A stretch of 64,000 nucleotides of DNA, from assembly GCA_963930655.1 (NCBI GenBank), contig OZ005607.1, forward strand, positions 24,560,874 to 24,624,873, given 5' to 3'. Of this stretch, positions 21,028 to 31,805 are shown piece after piece. This DNA comes from Myrica gale. Lineage: Eukaryota > Streptophyta > Magnoliopsida > Fagales > Myricaceae. Both the position numbers and the translations under genes were made by a program. The notes beneath the pieces were generated by a model. It was not told the origin of the DNA. It made no database searches and saw nothing but the letters and a program-made list of their open reading frames with translations. The first letter of the stretch is position 1; each line of letters opens with the position of its first letter.

Positions 21028-21036
21028 CTATATATA
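21028..21036 (+). promoter_or_regulatory. TATA box of glucanase copy 3
   Basis: CTATATATAC lies about 80 bp before the ATG at 21113. The same motif is at 9392, 17178, 26106 and 28674 before the other copies. Confidence 0.65.
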
Positions 21037-21112
21037 CAGATACTAGCTGTAGATGGCAGGTGGAGTATCTGCTCGAAAGCCTTATGTTTAGTTATTTCTT
21101 CTCCTCTCTTCC

Positions 21113-22440
21113 ATGGATTCATCCTATGAAATCAGGCAGAAACAGTTTCTTATTGCAGCTGTTTGGCTACTTCTTGGGATTTTATGTATCTCCAACATAC
21201 AGATTTCTCTCTCTTTATCTCTGGGTGAATCTATGGGTATGTTTGTGCATACAATAGGGACTGGAGTTTCTGAATGCGGATACTATACAAGAAATATGAA
21301 GGAAAGGACAGAGAAGATACCTCTCCATGGTCTAAGTGTGGGATCATTAGTCAAAATGGAACAGCCTTAAGTTATATTTTGATTTGATTGGAGACAAATA
21401 AGTAGGAATTCAATGGTTGCGGAAACAAGCTAATCTATTTTATATTCCTTTCTTCCTTTAAAAATTGTTAAATCTTTGCTCCTTACAATGCAGGTGCACA
21501 ATCCCTTGGTGTTTGCTATGGAGGAAACGGCAATGCAAATAATTTACCCACTGAGTCGGAAGTTGTAAGTCTCTGCAAAACATACAGTATTGGAAAGATA
21601 CGCCTTTACTCTCCCTATCCAGAAATTCTCCAACCCCTTAGAGATTCCAACATAGAACTGATCGTTGGTGTTCCTAATGAAAGTCTGCAAGACCTTGCCA
21701 ACTCTTCAGCTGCAGCTGATTGGGTACAGAAGAACATAAAGAATTATTCATCCAATGTCAAGTTCAGGTACATTGCTGTTGGAAACGAAGTAAATCCCAC
21801 CAGTGCAACAGCTCAGTCTGTTCTTCCTGCGATGCAAGCCGTTCACAAAGCAATTGTGGATGCTGGTCTACAAACCCAAATCAAGGTCTCAACCGCTGTG
21901 GACACAAATTTGCTGGGTGTTTTTGATCCTCCATCGGCAGGTGCTTTCAGTGACAACGCAAGGCCATTCATAGAGCCAATCATTGCCTTCCTAGTTAGTA
22001 ATGGGGCACCGCTTCTTGCCAACATTTACCCCTACTTCAGAGTAAAATACAACAACCAAACAGTCCCCTATGCCTTATTTACTGCACCAGGAGTTGTGGT
22101 ACGAGATGGCAACCTAGAGTACAGAAATCTCTTTGATGCCTTGATGGATGCTTTGTATTCTGCTCTAGAGAAAATAAATGGAGGAAGTTTAGCAATCGTG
22201 GTGTCAGAGAGTGGTTGGCCATCTGCTGGTGGTGCTGTTGAAACTCTTGAGAATGCTGGCACTTACTATAAGAATTTGATTAACCATGTGAAAGGAGGGA
22301 CTCCAAAAAGGCCTGGAATGGCTATAGACACTTATTTGTTCTCTTTGTTTGATGAGAACCTCAAAACAGAGGAAATTGAGAAACATTTCGGCCTATTCTA
22401 CCCGAATAAACAGCTCAAGTATAATGTTAGTTTCAGTTAA
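21113..22440 (+). CDS. Beta-1,3-glucanase (GH17), copy 3, intact
   Basis: Predicted secreted endo-1,3-beta-glucosidase (PR-2 type) acting on callose or fungal beta-1,3-glucan outside the cell. Exon 1 is 21113-21236, with the donor GTATGT at 21237. The phase-1 intron ends at 21493 and exon 2 runs 21494-22440, giving 356 residues. The signal peptide (FLIAAVWLLLGILC) is followed by extra residues before the mature start GAQSLGVCYGG. The acid/base Glu lies in AVGNEVNP and the nucleophile Glu in VVSESGWPS. The protein ends KYNVSFS with no C-terminal vacuolar extension, suggesting an apoplastic form. The donor used by the other copies (ACAG|GT) reads ACAGAT here, so a downstream donor must serve. 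GGTGAA at 21224 is an alternative. This is the most divergent intact copy and has its own promoter neighbour, a fold-back element. Confidence 0.88.
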
Positions 22441-23814
22441 AAGGGAGACGAAGGCAGGGTAGCTACTAGCCTCGTGCAGTTACTGTTCTATCGAAGAGAA
22501 GCTTTTGCTGGCATTATATGATAAAGTCAGATTCTCTAGACAAATAGCTCAGAAAAAAAGTATTGTTCTAATAAATAAATAATGTCTACCCTTGCTTATT
22601 AAAAACAATTGTCTCTCTTTCTTCCTGTTTCTACAAAATCAGCTGTCATAAAATTTCTCATGATCATCGTCTTTTGAAAGATCGCCAATCAGCTTCTGCT
22701 CGATTAGTTCTCAAGCTTCACTAACACGGTTCCTTATCTGTTCATACATTTAATTGAAATGACAGGGCTTAGGCTTACTGCATGTGTAATTCTAGTGTAA
22801 TTTTTCCAAGTGGCTTAGATTTTCTACCTACTTTCATATCATTTGTAATAGTCACATGTTTCCACTTTCCTCAAATGAGTTCCATTCAAATGGCTTTTCA
22901 CCACCATAATATATTTTCTTTCCTAGCCTTTTGCATCTTGAATTGCCTGTGCTATACTACGTGAACTCCGTGTGAAGTGTCCTACATCATTCTTGCCCCC
23001 ATGATGAGCCACTCAATCACTATGGTGGGGGCAGTAGGAATTTTTTGGTTAACAGAGTCCTTAACTGTTCTGATACGCATGACATCATGGATTTTGTGCC
23101 TTCAATACAAGTGACTTCTTCTCGTGTGTAGGAATGTTGGCTAAATAGATCCTTTATGTTCAAAAATAAGTACACCATATCCCTTGGGTAATCTTTATGG
23201 ATTAGACACTAATTGCTGGCATAAGCATAAAAATCCTGCTGCCATAGTTAACCAATTAGGCTATAACTCTGGCTTCCTTTGAGCTTTTTTCATTCTGGCT
23301 CCTAAAACTTGTTGAACTCTTCCCCATTTTTAAAACTGCAAAATGCACTGATAGATAGACGAAACGAGAACTATGCTTCCTTTTGATTCACACAGAAATA
23401 ATCCCATGTTAGTTTCATACATCTTGTTGAACTCTGAATGACAATTGAAGCTTTGTGTCAAACTCTACGATTAAACATGTACCTGCTCTAAATATCACAT
23501 GGTCTCCATTCTTTTTATGGCTCTGAAGTATTTACCAGGAGCACCAATTCTATCTTGCCCTCAATTCGTGTTAAAATTTAAAATTAAAGAGAAAATGAAT
23601 TGACTAGAAAGAGAAAGAGATGAGAGAGATATAAAATTTAAATGGTTCGGTTTACAAACTACATTTATGGTGGAAAAGCTCAGCCTATGGAGCATACTTG
23701 TATATTTACAATGGGAGCTTTATTTATAAACCCCTGATTACAAGAGTCCACATTAGCAATAGGAGACTAACTCTAATAATTCTAGTGCCCATTGTTCCAT
23801 GCTAAAATACTTAC
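22441..23814. other. Intergenic spacer after glucanase copy 3
   Basis: AATAAATAAATAATG near 22570 is the likely polyadenylation region. The remaining 1.2 kb shows no gene or recognised repeat. Confidence 0.45.
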
Positions 23815-26196
23815 CAATGAAGAAGGGAAAAAAAGAGTTAGGAGATGTAAATTCAAGCCGATTTCCTCTCTTGGTGTATGAGAACGACATGTAGCAAACC
23901 GCAACCACATATTGTCTAAAGTCTCTGCCTACAGCTCACACTAAAATTCCACAGATTGTCAGGTACGTTAAGTCAGAAACCTCCTCAGTACCCTCTACGC
24001 TGTTCTCTAGGGCATCGTCTGACCAGCCCCTCGTTCTTTTGCTGGCCTATAACTCGTGTGGATACTAAATTAGGTCCGTCCAAATACAGTCCAGATGAAT
24101 GGATGTCCGGATTTCTGTCGTTATCCAAAAAAAGACAAGTTGAAAGTCATTTAATTTCAATTGGATATTTCATATGGGCAGTGAGAATATACTGCAAAAA
24201 AAAAAAATCAGAACCAACAGGCTTTTAAATATCTCCTCTAGTTGAACAGAAACTTTCAATCAGATTATCAGACTAATCAAACACGACTGGAAGTTATCAA
24301 ATGTCAACCTTTATAAGGCTGTTAATTAATATTCCCTCTAGTTGACTTCATATGGTGCCTTTTGCAGAGAAGCCGGGTCAGTCTTTTCTTTCTATTGAAC
24401 AAAGAATATATTTAAAAATACCCATCACCGAGTTCCCTCAATAGTAAGAACAAACTTGAGAATGGGTAAATTAAGCGCTGTCTTTTTTTTTTTTTTCTAA
24501 ATGGTAAATTAAGCGCTGTCACATTCGATTGTCTACAAGATAAGATCGGAGTCAACTTAAGTGGGGGATCGTGGGAGCGATGGATTTTGTGCTAACCTCT
24601 TCAGGATTTATCTCTACTTTAAGTGATTCTACTCTTTATGAGCCAGCAGTACTACAGGATATTTTTTCGTTATCCAAAAAAATATTTAAAAGTAATAAGA
24701 AGGTCACAATAGAAAATCAAAAGTGGAATTCAATTATACATGCAGGTCACGAAAAAAAAGGCATTCTGCAGAAGATAAAAAACTAGACAATTAATGGGAG
24801 TAGAAAGCGGTTGATTTGGCGCACCGAAAATCAGGGGCTTGGGAGAAAGCCGCCTAGGCATAGTATAGTGCAAAGGAGAAGCAGGGCTGGCTAGTCTTGC
24901 CAATTGACTAGTTCTAGACCGTCTAACAAGTTTAGACATTTCAATCCTCAAACTTCAGAAACAGTAGTTATCTAAATTCAATTGGATTTTTTATATATAT
25001 ATTGGTTGTAAGAGTACTACACGGCAAATGGAACAAAAAGAATTAAAAAAACGAACTTTCAATCAAACCTATCATACACGTCAGGAAGTTAAGGCCGCTA
25101 ATGCGAACGCGACCGCTTGACCTTGTTGTAAAGATGGAGGATTGGGACTTGGTCAGTTTTCCTCACTACTTGACTTTTTTTTTTGGGAGAAAACCAGGTC
25201 AGTCTTCTCAATGGACCATAAATCTGGATGACTATCAAGATTCGATTCTTACATGGGTAACTTTCCTAGATTTCAGCACATAGAACACAAGACCGGATTA
25301 CATCCTAATGAGGGATGTTTGCGTTTCATTGAAAAAATTTAATTTTCTTAATCAACCCACGTCATTTAATGAATAACATGGCTTGCACAATCCATTCCGT
25401 ATGACACTTACGGAAATCTCTCCTTAGGATGGAATCCTTACCCACCCCTGCACAATCCATCCCTTATGACACTTTTGGAAATCCCTCCTTAGGATGGAAT
25501 CCTTACCCCCCAACACACTCACAAACCTGGACCAGTTGCTTCATGGTAGGCAGCTTAAATTTGATGCATATGCAATACCAAGACTTTTACTACATGCGGA
25601 GAAAAATAAATACGTAAGAGGACTTTGTAGTTGAGTGATACCTGTCTAGTCAACCCACGTCATTTAATAATAACATGGCTTGCACAATCCATTCCGTATG
25701 ACACTTACGGAAATCTCTCCTTAGGATGGAATCCTTACCCACCCCTGCACAATCCATCCCTTATAACACTTTTGGAAATCCCTCCTTAGGATGGAATCCT
25801 TACCCCCCAACACATTCACAAACCTGGACCAGTTGCTTCATGGTAGGCAGCTTAAATTTGATGCATATGCAATACTAAGACTTTTACTACATGCGGAGAA
25901 AAATAAATACGTAAGAGGACTTTGTAGTTGAATGATAGCTGTCTAGTTAATAATCTTGATCTTCGTCATTTTTTCCCATGTCCCAGAGGGTCGCTGTCAC
26001 AAGCTATAGATTAATGTTCTTGAGTGATCGACTGGGGAAAGAGGTAACTGGTTATGGTATGAGACATTGTCAATATCTCTACAATTCAAACCACTGGGCA
26101 CTGGCCTATATATACAGATGAAGAGAAGAGTGATTATATAGATGGTTATGTCTACATACCTGTGTTAAGCACTAGAGTTGGTTATTTCTACTCCCA
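23815..26196 (+). promoter_or_regulatory. Duplicated promoter block of glucanase copy 4
   Basis: Same order of blocks as 15603-17268, about 90 percent alike by eye, with extra DNA in the right half: 24860-25010, related to 8800-8850, and the tandem duplication at 25346-25935. The TATA box CTATATATAC is at 26106, 91 bp before the ATG. No gene is present. Confidence 0.75.
25346..25935. repeat. Tandem duplication, two units of about 295 bp
   Basis: Unit 1 (about 25346-25645) and unit 2 (about 25646-25935) both run from CAACCCACGTCATTTAAT through AACATGGCTTGCACAATCCA to TACGTAAGAGGACTTTGTAG and differ by only a few bases. Each unit holds two inner copies of a shorter repeat, GCACAATCCAT...CTCCTTAGGATGGAATCC. 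The near identity points to a recent event. The duplicate lies 260-850 bp upstream of glucanase copy 4. Confidence 0.88.
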
Positions 26197-26293
26197 ATGG
26201 GTCTCTTCAACGCAAAAGATAGCAAGGCTCCCATGGCTCCTATATTGCTGTTTCTCGGTTTTCTGATATCTGGCCTAGAATTAACAGGTCCAT

Positions 26294-26339
<46 letters not shown>

Positions 26340-28030
26340 GCTATTATTATTTATTCTGTCACTATACTGCACTAATATTGCATTGTCTAATTGAGCTCCC
26401 TCTTGGCTCTTGGTTTGAGATGTGAGGATATGAGAAAGTTCTAGGTTCTCTTTGCTTTTTTGTTTTTGGAGTAATTAGGAGAATTCTATGTAAGACACTG
26501 ACGGCAAAAGTTATTGTGTGAGTGTGTGAATGGACCTGTGAGATTAGAAGTTGAGAAATCTAATGGCTAAAAAAATATCACGTCATTTAATGAAACTGAC
26601 TCACGAACCTGACCCGCGAAACCGACCCTGTTTCGTTAAATGACGTGGTATTTTTTCAGCCACTAGATTTCTCAACTTCTAATCTCACTCGTCTACTCAC
26701 ACAATAACCTCACTCACACAATAATCAGTGCCGACAATGACACATCCAAGAACCTGATCTTTACCTTAGACATGAATTCATTTCAGCACTTCAGCCCTTC
26801 ACTGTTCATTAGCGGCCACCATATGACTCTTTTAGAGCCTGATTAACTAAGAAGAGGTGTTTTTTTCGTTTTCTCAAAAGGGGGAAAAAATTGCTATAAG
26901 ACCTGCATCCTCAAGCGGTACTTATCATTTTAGACATTGTTCTTAAAATCTGTCTGGACGCATGATGGTGGGAGCATTTCATTTGAACGACAAGAATCTT
27001 TCAGTTCTTTAGTGCTTGTGATCAAAGCCTCACAGAAGTAAAACTAGTCAAATTTTGGCCTAACTTTGGTGCAGGCGCACAAGTTGGTGTATGTTATGGA
27101 CGAAATGGCAACAATCTACCAGCTGAGGGAGACGTCATAAGTCTATACAATAGCAATGGCATTGGAAGGATGCGGATATACGAACCATATCAACCAACTC
27201 TTGACGCACTCAGAGGATCAAACATAGAACTCATCATCGGCATCCTCAACAACAACCTTCAAGCCCTCACTGATGCTGCAACAGCAACAGACTGGGTCCA
27301 GAATAACGTAATAAACTACTCGCCGGATGTCAAATTCCGGTACATTGCCGTCGGGAACGAAGTGCATCCTAATGATGCTGAAGCCCAGTTTGTTTTACCT
27401 GCCATGCAAAACATCCACAATGCAATCGTATCAGCCAATTTACAAGACCAAATAAAGGTGTCAACAGCTATAGACACAACTTTGTTGGGGAACTCTTACC
27501 CTCCGTCTGCAGGCGTGTTCAGTGACAGTGCAAGTTCATACATAAACCCAATCATCACCTTTCTAGTTAACAACGGGGCACCACTTCTGGCCAATGTCTA
27601 CCCCTACTTTAGCTATACCGGTGACACTCAAGACATCGCCCTTCCATATGCCTTATTTACTTCACCGGGGGTTGTGGTGACAGATCCAGACGGTAATCGT
27701 GGGTACCAGAATCTCTTTGATGCATTACTGGATTCTCTATACTCTGCTCTTGAGAAAGCCGGTGCGCCTAATCTGCAAATTGTAGTTTCAGAGAGTGGTT
27801 GGCCATCTGACGGAGGTACTGCAGCTACTGTAGAAAATGCAGGCACTTACTATAACAACTTGATTAATCATGTGAAGGGTGGGACTCCAAAGAGGCCTGG
27901 ACAAGCAATAGAAACTTATTTGTTCTCCGTGTTTGATGAAAACCTCAAGGCCGTTCCTCCGGAACTTGAGAGGCATTTTGGTCTCTTCTCTCCTGACAAA
28001 CAACCCAAATACCAACTCACCTTCGGTTAG
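26197..28030 (+). CDS. Beta-1,3-glucanase (GH17), copy 4, intact
   Basis: Predicted secreted endo-1,3-beta-glucosidase. Exon 1 is 26197-26287, intron 26288-27074, exon 2 27075-28030, giving 348 residues. The signal peptide has a hydrophobic core PILLFLGFLISG. The mature protein should begin at Gln 33 (QVGVCYGR), as in purified PR-2 enzymes. The acid/base Glu is about residue 126 (AVGNEVHP) and the nucleophile about residue 270 (VVSESGWPS). The C-terminus KYQLTFG has no vacuolar tail. The intron opens with a long CT repeat (26296-26335) and carries a Mutator-type MITE (26503-26732), both within the transcript. Polyadenylation signals AATAAA lie near 28115-28130. The start is chosen because the same ATG and signal peptide occur in copies 1 and 2. 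Copy 1 is its broken close paralogue. Confidence 0.93.
26296..26335 (+). repeat. CT microsatellite next to a splice donor
   Basis: An uninterrupted CT run starts 8 bp after the donor of copy 4. The equivalent runs are shorter in copy 1 (about 9592-9619) and shortest in copy 2 (about 17367-17382). Confidence 0.9.
26503..26732. mobile_element. Mutator-type MITE in the intron of glucanase copy 4
   Basis: The 230-bp unit has ends GGCAAAAGTTATTGTGTGAG and the inverse of GGCACTGATTATTGTGTGAG. Both arms contain GATTAGAAGTTGAGAAATCT and ACGTCATTTAA. It is flanked by GACACTGAC (26494-26502) and GACAATGAC (26733-26741), a 9-bp duplication with one mismatch. The paralogous intron at 17534 has the empty site GTCACTGACACATCC. 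The ACGTCATTTAATGA and GACCCGC motifs are also in the arms of the PPR-carrying unit at 17993-19478. Confidence 0.9.
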
Positions 28031-28673
28031 TCAGAGGAGTGTTATCTAGGCATATCAGTACTTTAAATAATTAGAGTGCCTTGAGCGCTTGTATCCCCTC
28101 CAAATGTAACGTCCAATAAATCCTTCAATAAACAAGTTCAATGCGACATGCATGCATGTTCCTCAATTCATGCATATATAGGAATAAATATTCGTACGTC
28201 GTTTCCTATATATTCTTAAACACATTAAAAGAAACAAATATACCCACACATAATTAATGTTGCAAACAAAAATAGAAATGAGGCATGCGCTCTCTTTAGT
28301 AATATATGAATTACAATATTATTGGAATTTATTAATTGCAGATCAGTCATTTATTTTAATCATAAATACTACCTAATAATTGCTTAGACCTTTTACTTAA
28401 ATGTTATTGCAATAAAACAGGTGCGTGTTCTCTGCATAATAAAAGAAAATACCAATCCATATCTTGTCATTGAGTATTCATAGAGTAATGACTGGCCATG
28501 AGCAAGCATGAGATCATCAGTAATCGTGCAAGGGATGAAGATCTTATACAATTTTCTGCTTGAAAAGTGCATGATGCAATTAAGAGAGAGAGACACCACA
28601 TGTGGATCCCATGAACTGCAAAGATCCTCATCCCGTGCATGCAGATTCTTCAATTTACATAAATAACTTGCAT

Positions 28674-28682
28674 CTATATATG
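28674..28682 (+). promoter_or_regulatory. TATA box of glucanase copy 5
   Basis: TCTATATATGG lies about 90 bp before the ATG at 28768. A possible in-frame upstream TTG/ATG-like start near 28687 is too close to this box to be in the transcript. Confidence 0.65.
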
Positions 28683-28767
28683 GAGGTTGAAGAAGGCAAT
28701 TCAGAGATATCTCAGACGTTGGATACCTATATACTCTCACTTAATTTTCCTCCTCCTCTCTATCTTC

Positions 28768-30279
28768 ATGGCTAAGGAACCTTTTTTGGCTCCAATGTTG
28801 CTACTTATGGGTCTATTGATATCCAGCGCAGGAAAAACAGGTATGCCTGAGGACGTTGGTGGGTGTTTTCCCCTATGTATTTGACTATTTGCATCTTTCT
28901 TTAAGATTCATAAAATGAGGCATGCGGTCCTGAGTTCTACTCTGATTGTTTGATATTCTCTGATGTAAGATACGAACGAATATAGATATAAACAATGAAA
29001 AATGAATGGTTTTTTTCTTCCGGCAATGATTTTATATTGATACCATGAAATGGAGTTAAGAACCCACAAATAATTCCTTGGATCGGCAAATATGAATCTT
29101 AGCAAAGCATTCCCAACTACTAGGATCACCCTTCTTATCAAGTTTCGTGGTCCAACGAGAAATAGATGTTGGCGCATCCATGAGCCGCTTTAAGCCTTGC
29201 TCCCTCGTGAGCCATGAGCAAAACTACGAGTCTACGACCGTCTGGGTTTCTTGTACATTTGGCACCTCTCTGTTTCATTGAAATTTTAATCTTAGTTTGG
29301 AAATTAACTTGTTTTTGGTATCTTACTTTAACTTGCTGCAGCTGCCCAATCAGTAGGCGTATGTTATGGACAGGTTGCTAATGATTTACCACCTGCAACT
29401 GAAGTGGTAGATCTGTATAATCTAAATGGTATTGGGAGAATGAGAATTTATAATCCAAATCCAGCAACCCTCGAGGCCCTTAGAGGATCAAACATAGAAC
29501 TCGTGGTTGGCGTTGTTAATGAAGACATTCAAACACTTGCCAATGATGCTGCAGCTGCAAGCAGTTGGGTCCAACAAAACGTGAGGGACTACTTACCCGA
29601 TGTGAAATTTTGCTACATTGCTGTTGGGAATGAAATAACGCCTTCTGATGCTATAGCCCCATATGTACTTCCTGCAATGCAGAACATACAAGCTGCAGTT
29701 GCCTCAGATCAAATTAAGGTTTCAACAGCAATAAGCTTGTCATTGCTAGGAAGTTCCTACCCTCCATCAGCAGGCTCATTTAGTGTCACTGCTAGTTCCT
29801 ACATAAATCCTATCATCACCTTCCTAGCCGAAACTGGAGCACCACTTCTTGCCAATGTATATCCCTATTTTAGTTACATAGGCGACACAGAAAACATCAA
29901 CCTTAACTATGCCTTATTTACTGCACCAGGGGTTGTGGTACAAGATGGTAACTTAGAATACCAGAATCTCTTCGAAGCAACTGTGGATGCCCTCTACTCC
30001 GCTCTTGAGAAGACCGGTGGACTCAATGTGGATGTCGTTGTCTCTGAGAGTGGTTGGCCATCTGCTGGTGGTACAGCAGCAACAGTTGAGAACGCAAACA
30101 CTTACTATAGCAATTTGATTAGTCATGCGAAGGATGGGACTCCCAAGAGACCTGGACCAATGGAAGTTTACTTGTTTGCCATGTTTGATGAAAACCAAAA
30201 GGGTCCTGCAGAGTCTGAGCGACATTTTGGTCTCTTCTCCCCTACCAAGCAGTCTAAGTACCAACTCAGTTTTGCTTAG
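28768..30279 (+). CDS. Beta-1,3-glucanase (GH17), copy 5, intact
   Basis: Predicted secreted endo-1,3-beta-glucosidase. Exon 1 is 28768-28840, the phase-1 intron is 28841-29341, and exon 2 is 29342-30279, giving 336 residues. A short signal peptide ([12 protein letters not shown]) precedes the mature start [11 protein letters not shown]. The acid/base Glu is in AVGNEITP and the nucleophile in VVSESGWPS. The protein ends KYQLSFA with no vacuolar extension. It lies only 740 bp after copy 4 and uses its own TATA box. It is distinct in sequence from copies 1, 2 and 4, so it represents an older duplicate. Part of its intron reappears without exons at 12395-12780. Acceptor TTGCTGCAG is clear. Confidence 0.92.
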
Positions 30280-31040
30280 CAGGGAAATAATATGGTGCAT
30301 CCATAATCTCATTTGTTTCTAGTTGATATATGGAAGGGTAGTGCATTTAATGACCCTAAAATTAAATGCACACCCCCATAAAGTTAGAAGAAGCTAGCTA
30401 GATTGTTAGAAGTTTGTAGCTCATCGGTACTAATATCACCTATCTGGGAAAGTTTCAGTTCTAAAGCTTCAGTCTTATTGGTAGCATTAAACAATATGTT
30501 AATGGCCCAATTTTTCTTTCTTCTTTTTTTTAACTGCACTAATACATTGATTAATTTCATCTGAACTATTGATAGATCAATATATTAATGTATTCGCAAT
30601 ATCAGAACACTCTATTAGGACTTGTTATTCACATCTCTTGTGAGCCAATAATCACAATCTTCACCTTCTGTTCCTTTCTCGGTGACAACCCACAATAAAC
30701 TTACTAGTTACTTCACTCTAATTTTTATGCATTTATGCTCTTATTTCTGTTTAAGTTCGTCTTTAGTTCTTCTATTTCTGCTTCGCTTTTCTCTGGCATT
30801 TGGGTTTATTTTAGGTCACCCATTTTAGACTCGTACCAAAACAGTTGTCTATCTTGGATTAACAAGCTATTATTCAACCAAAACGATTAGTATCTTACAT
30901 TCATATACTTTCCTCACATAACATCCACTGATAATTTTTACAACGACGCAGATGACAATTACTGATGCATAGTTTAGCTATCTAGCTACGTAACAAGTCC
31001 AGTTGATCAGCGAGTTTGGAACGAGATGCATGGAATTTGT
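30280..31040. other. Intergenic spacer, no gene seen
   Basis: The 3' flank of glucanase copy 5 and the converging 3' flank of the coiled-coil gene. No repeat ends were recognised. Confidence 0.5.
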
Positions 31041-31805
31041 TTACTTCTCCTTTTTTCTTGATTTCTCAGCCAACGAAGCATCATATTCGTCTTTCATGCT
31101 GTTGTATTTCTCGAATAATGTCTTGAGAGCTTCCATTTGCTCCGCTGGGACTTCTTTCTCTTCAAGACGACGCTTAGTTGCTTCAATTTGTCTCTTGAGC
31201 TCTTGAATATTCGAACTTTTCCTCTCAAGCTCTTTCCTTAGGGCCTCCAACTCCGAAGCCTTTGCAGCTTAAATATTCATAGAAGTAACACGGGAATGTT
31301 TACAACGTCAAAGACAGTTTTTCCTGGACTCCATAGTTTACTTGAAATTTGAACAGAAATACTATAACTCGAGTCTTGAGTTATACAATTAGTCTCACTT
31401 GAGCTTTCTGAATTTATTTGTCCCGTTGATTTTTTTTCCCAATTGCTGTTTTCGGGTAGTATTATTATTAGTACCCATTTTCAGAAAATTGGACATAGGG
31501 AATTACCAGATTAAAAAATTTAACTGCTGTCTGTTCTTAGTTCTTAAAGTTTGAAACTTTTAACTTTATCATGATCACAAGCATTGTTGTAAAGAACTTT
31601 TTTACCATCAATTCGTGGAAGAAATTGTAGTCTCCCACTACATCAAAAGCTTCTGGAGGAGCAGAATTTGATGTGAGCTGATGATCTGACAGATAGTATG
31701 TCTGTATGTGCATGTGTGTTTATCTTTCTAAAATACAGATAGACTGGAAAAGAGAGAAAGAGGATAGGGTTTACCTGAGGAACTGTTTGAACTGCCACCT
31801 ATCAT
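31041..31805 (-). CDS. Small coiled-coil protein, 109 residues, function unknown
   Basis: Three coding exons on the minus strand join in frame: 31805-31775, 31685-31606 and 31259-31041. All junctions are GT/AG and the phases (1, then 0) agree. The start ATG (MIGGSSNSSSDHQLTS) has an in-frame stop 6 bp upstream. The middle reads APPEAFDVVGDYNFFHELM. The last exon is a charged, heptad-like helix (ELEALRKELERKSSNIQELK and so on) ending in SRKKEK. No signal peptide or membrane segment is present. An acceptor directly before the start codon (TTTGCAG at about 31820) suggests an intron in the 5' UTR. The length and clean exon logic argue for a real gene, probably a subunit of a larger complex. I do not recognise the family. 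Confidence 0.75.

Noticed and set aside
28687..28767. Upstream in-frame start for glucanase copy 5
   Set aside because: It lies within about 10 bp of the TATA box and would add a charged stretch before the signal peptide. The ATG at 28768 matches the family.
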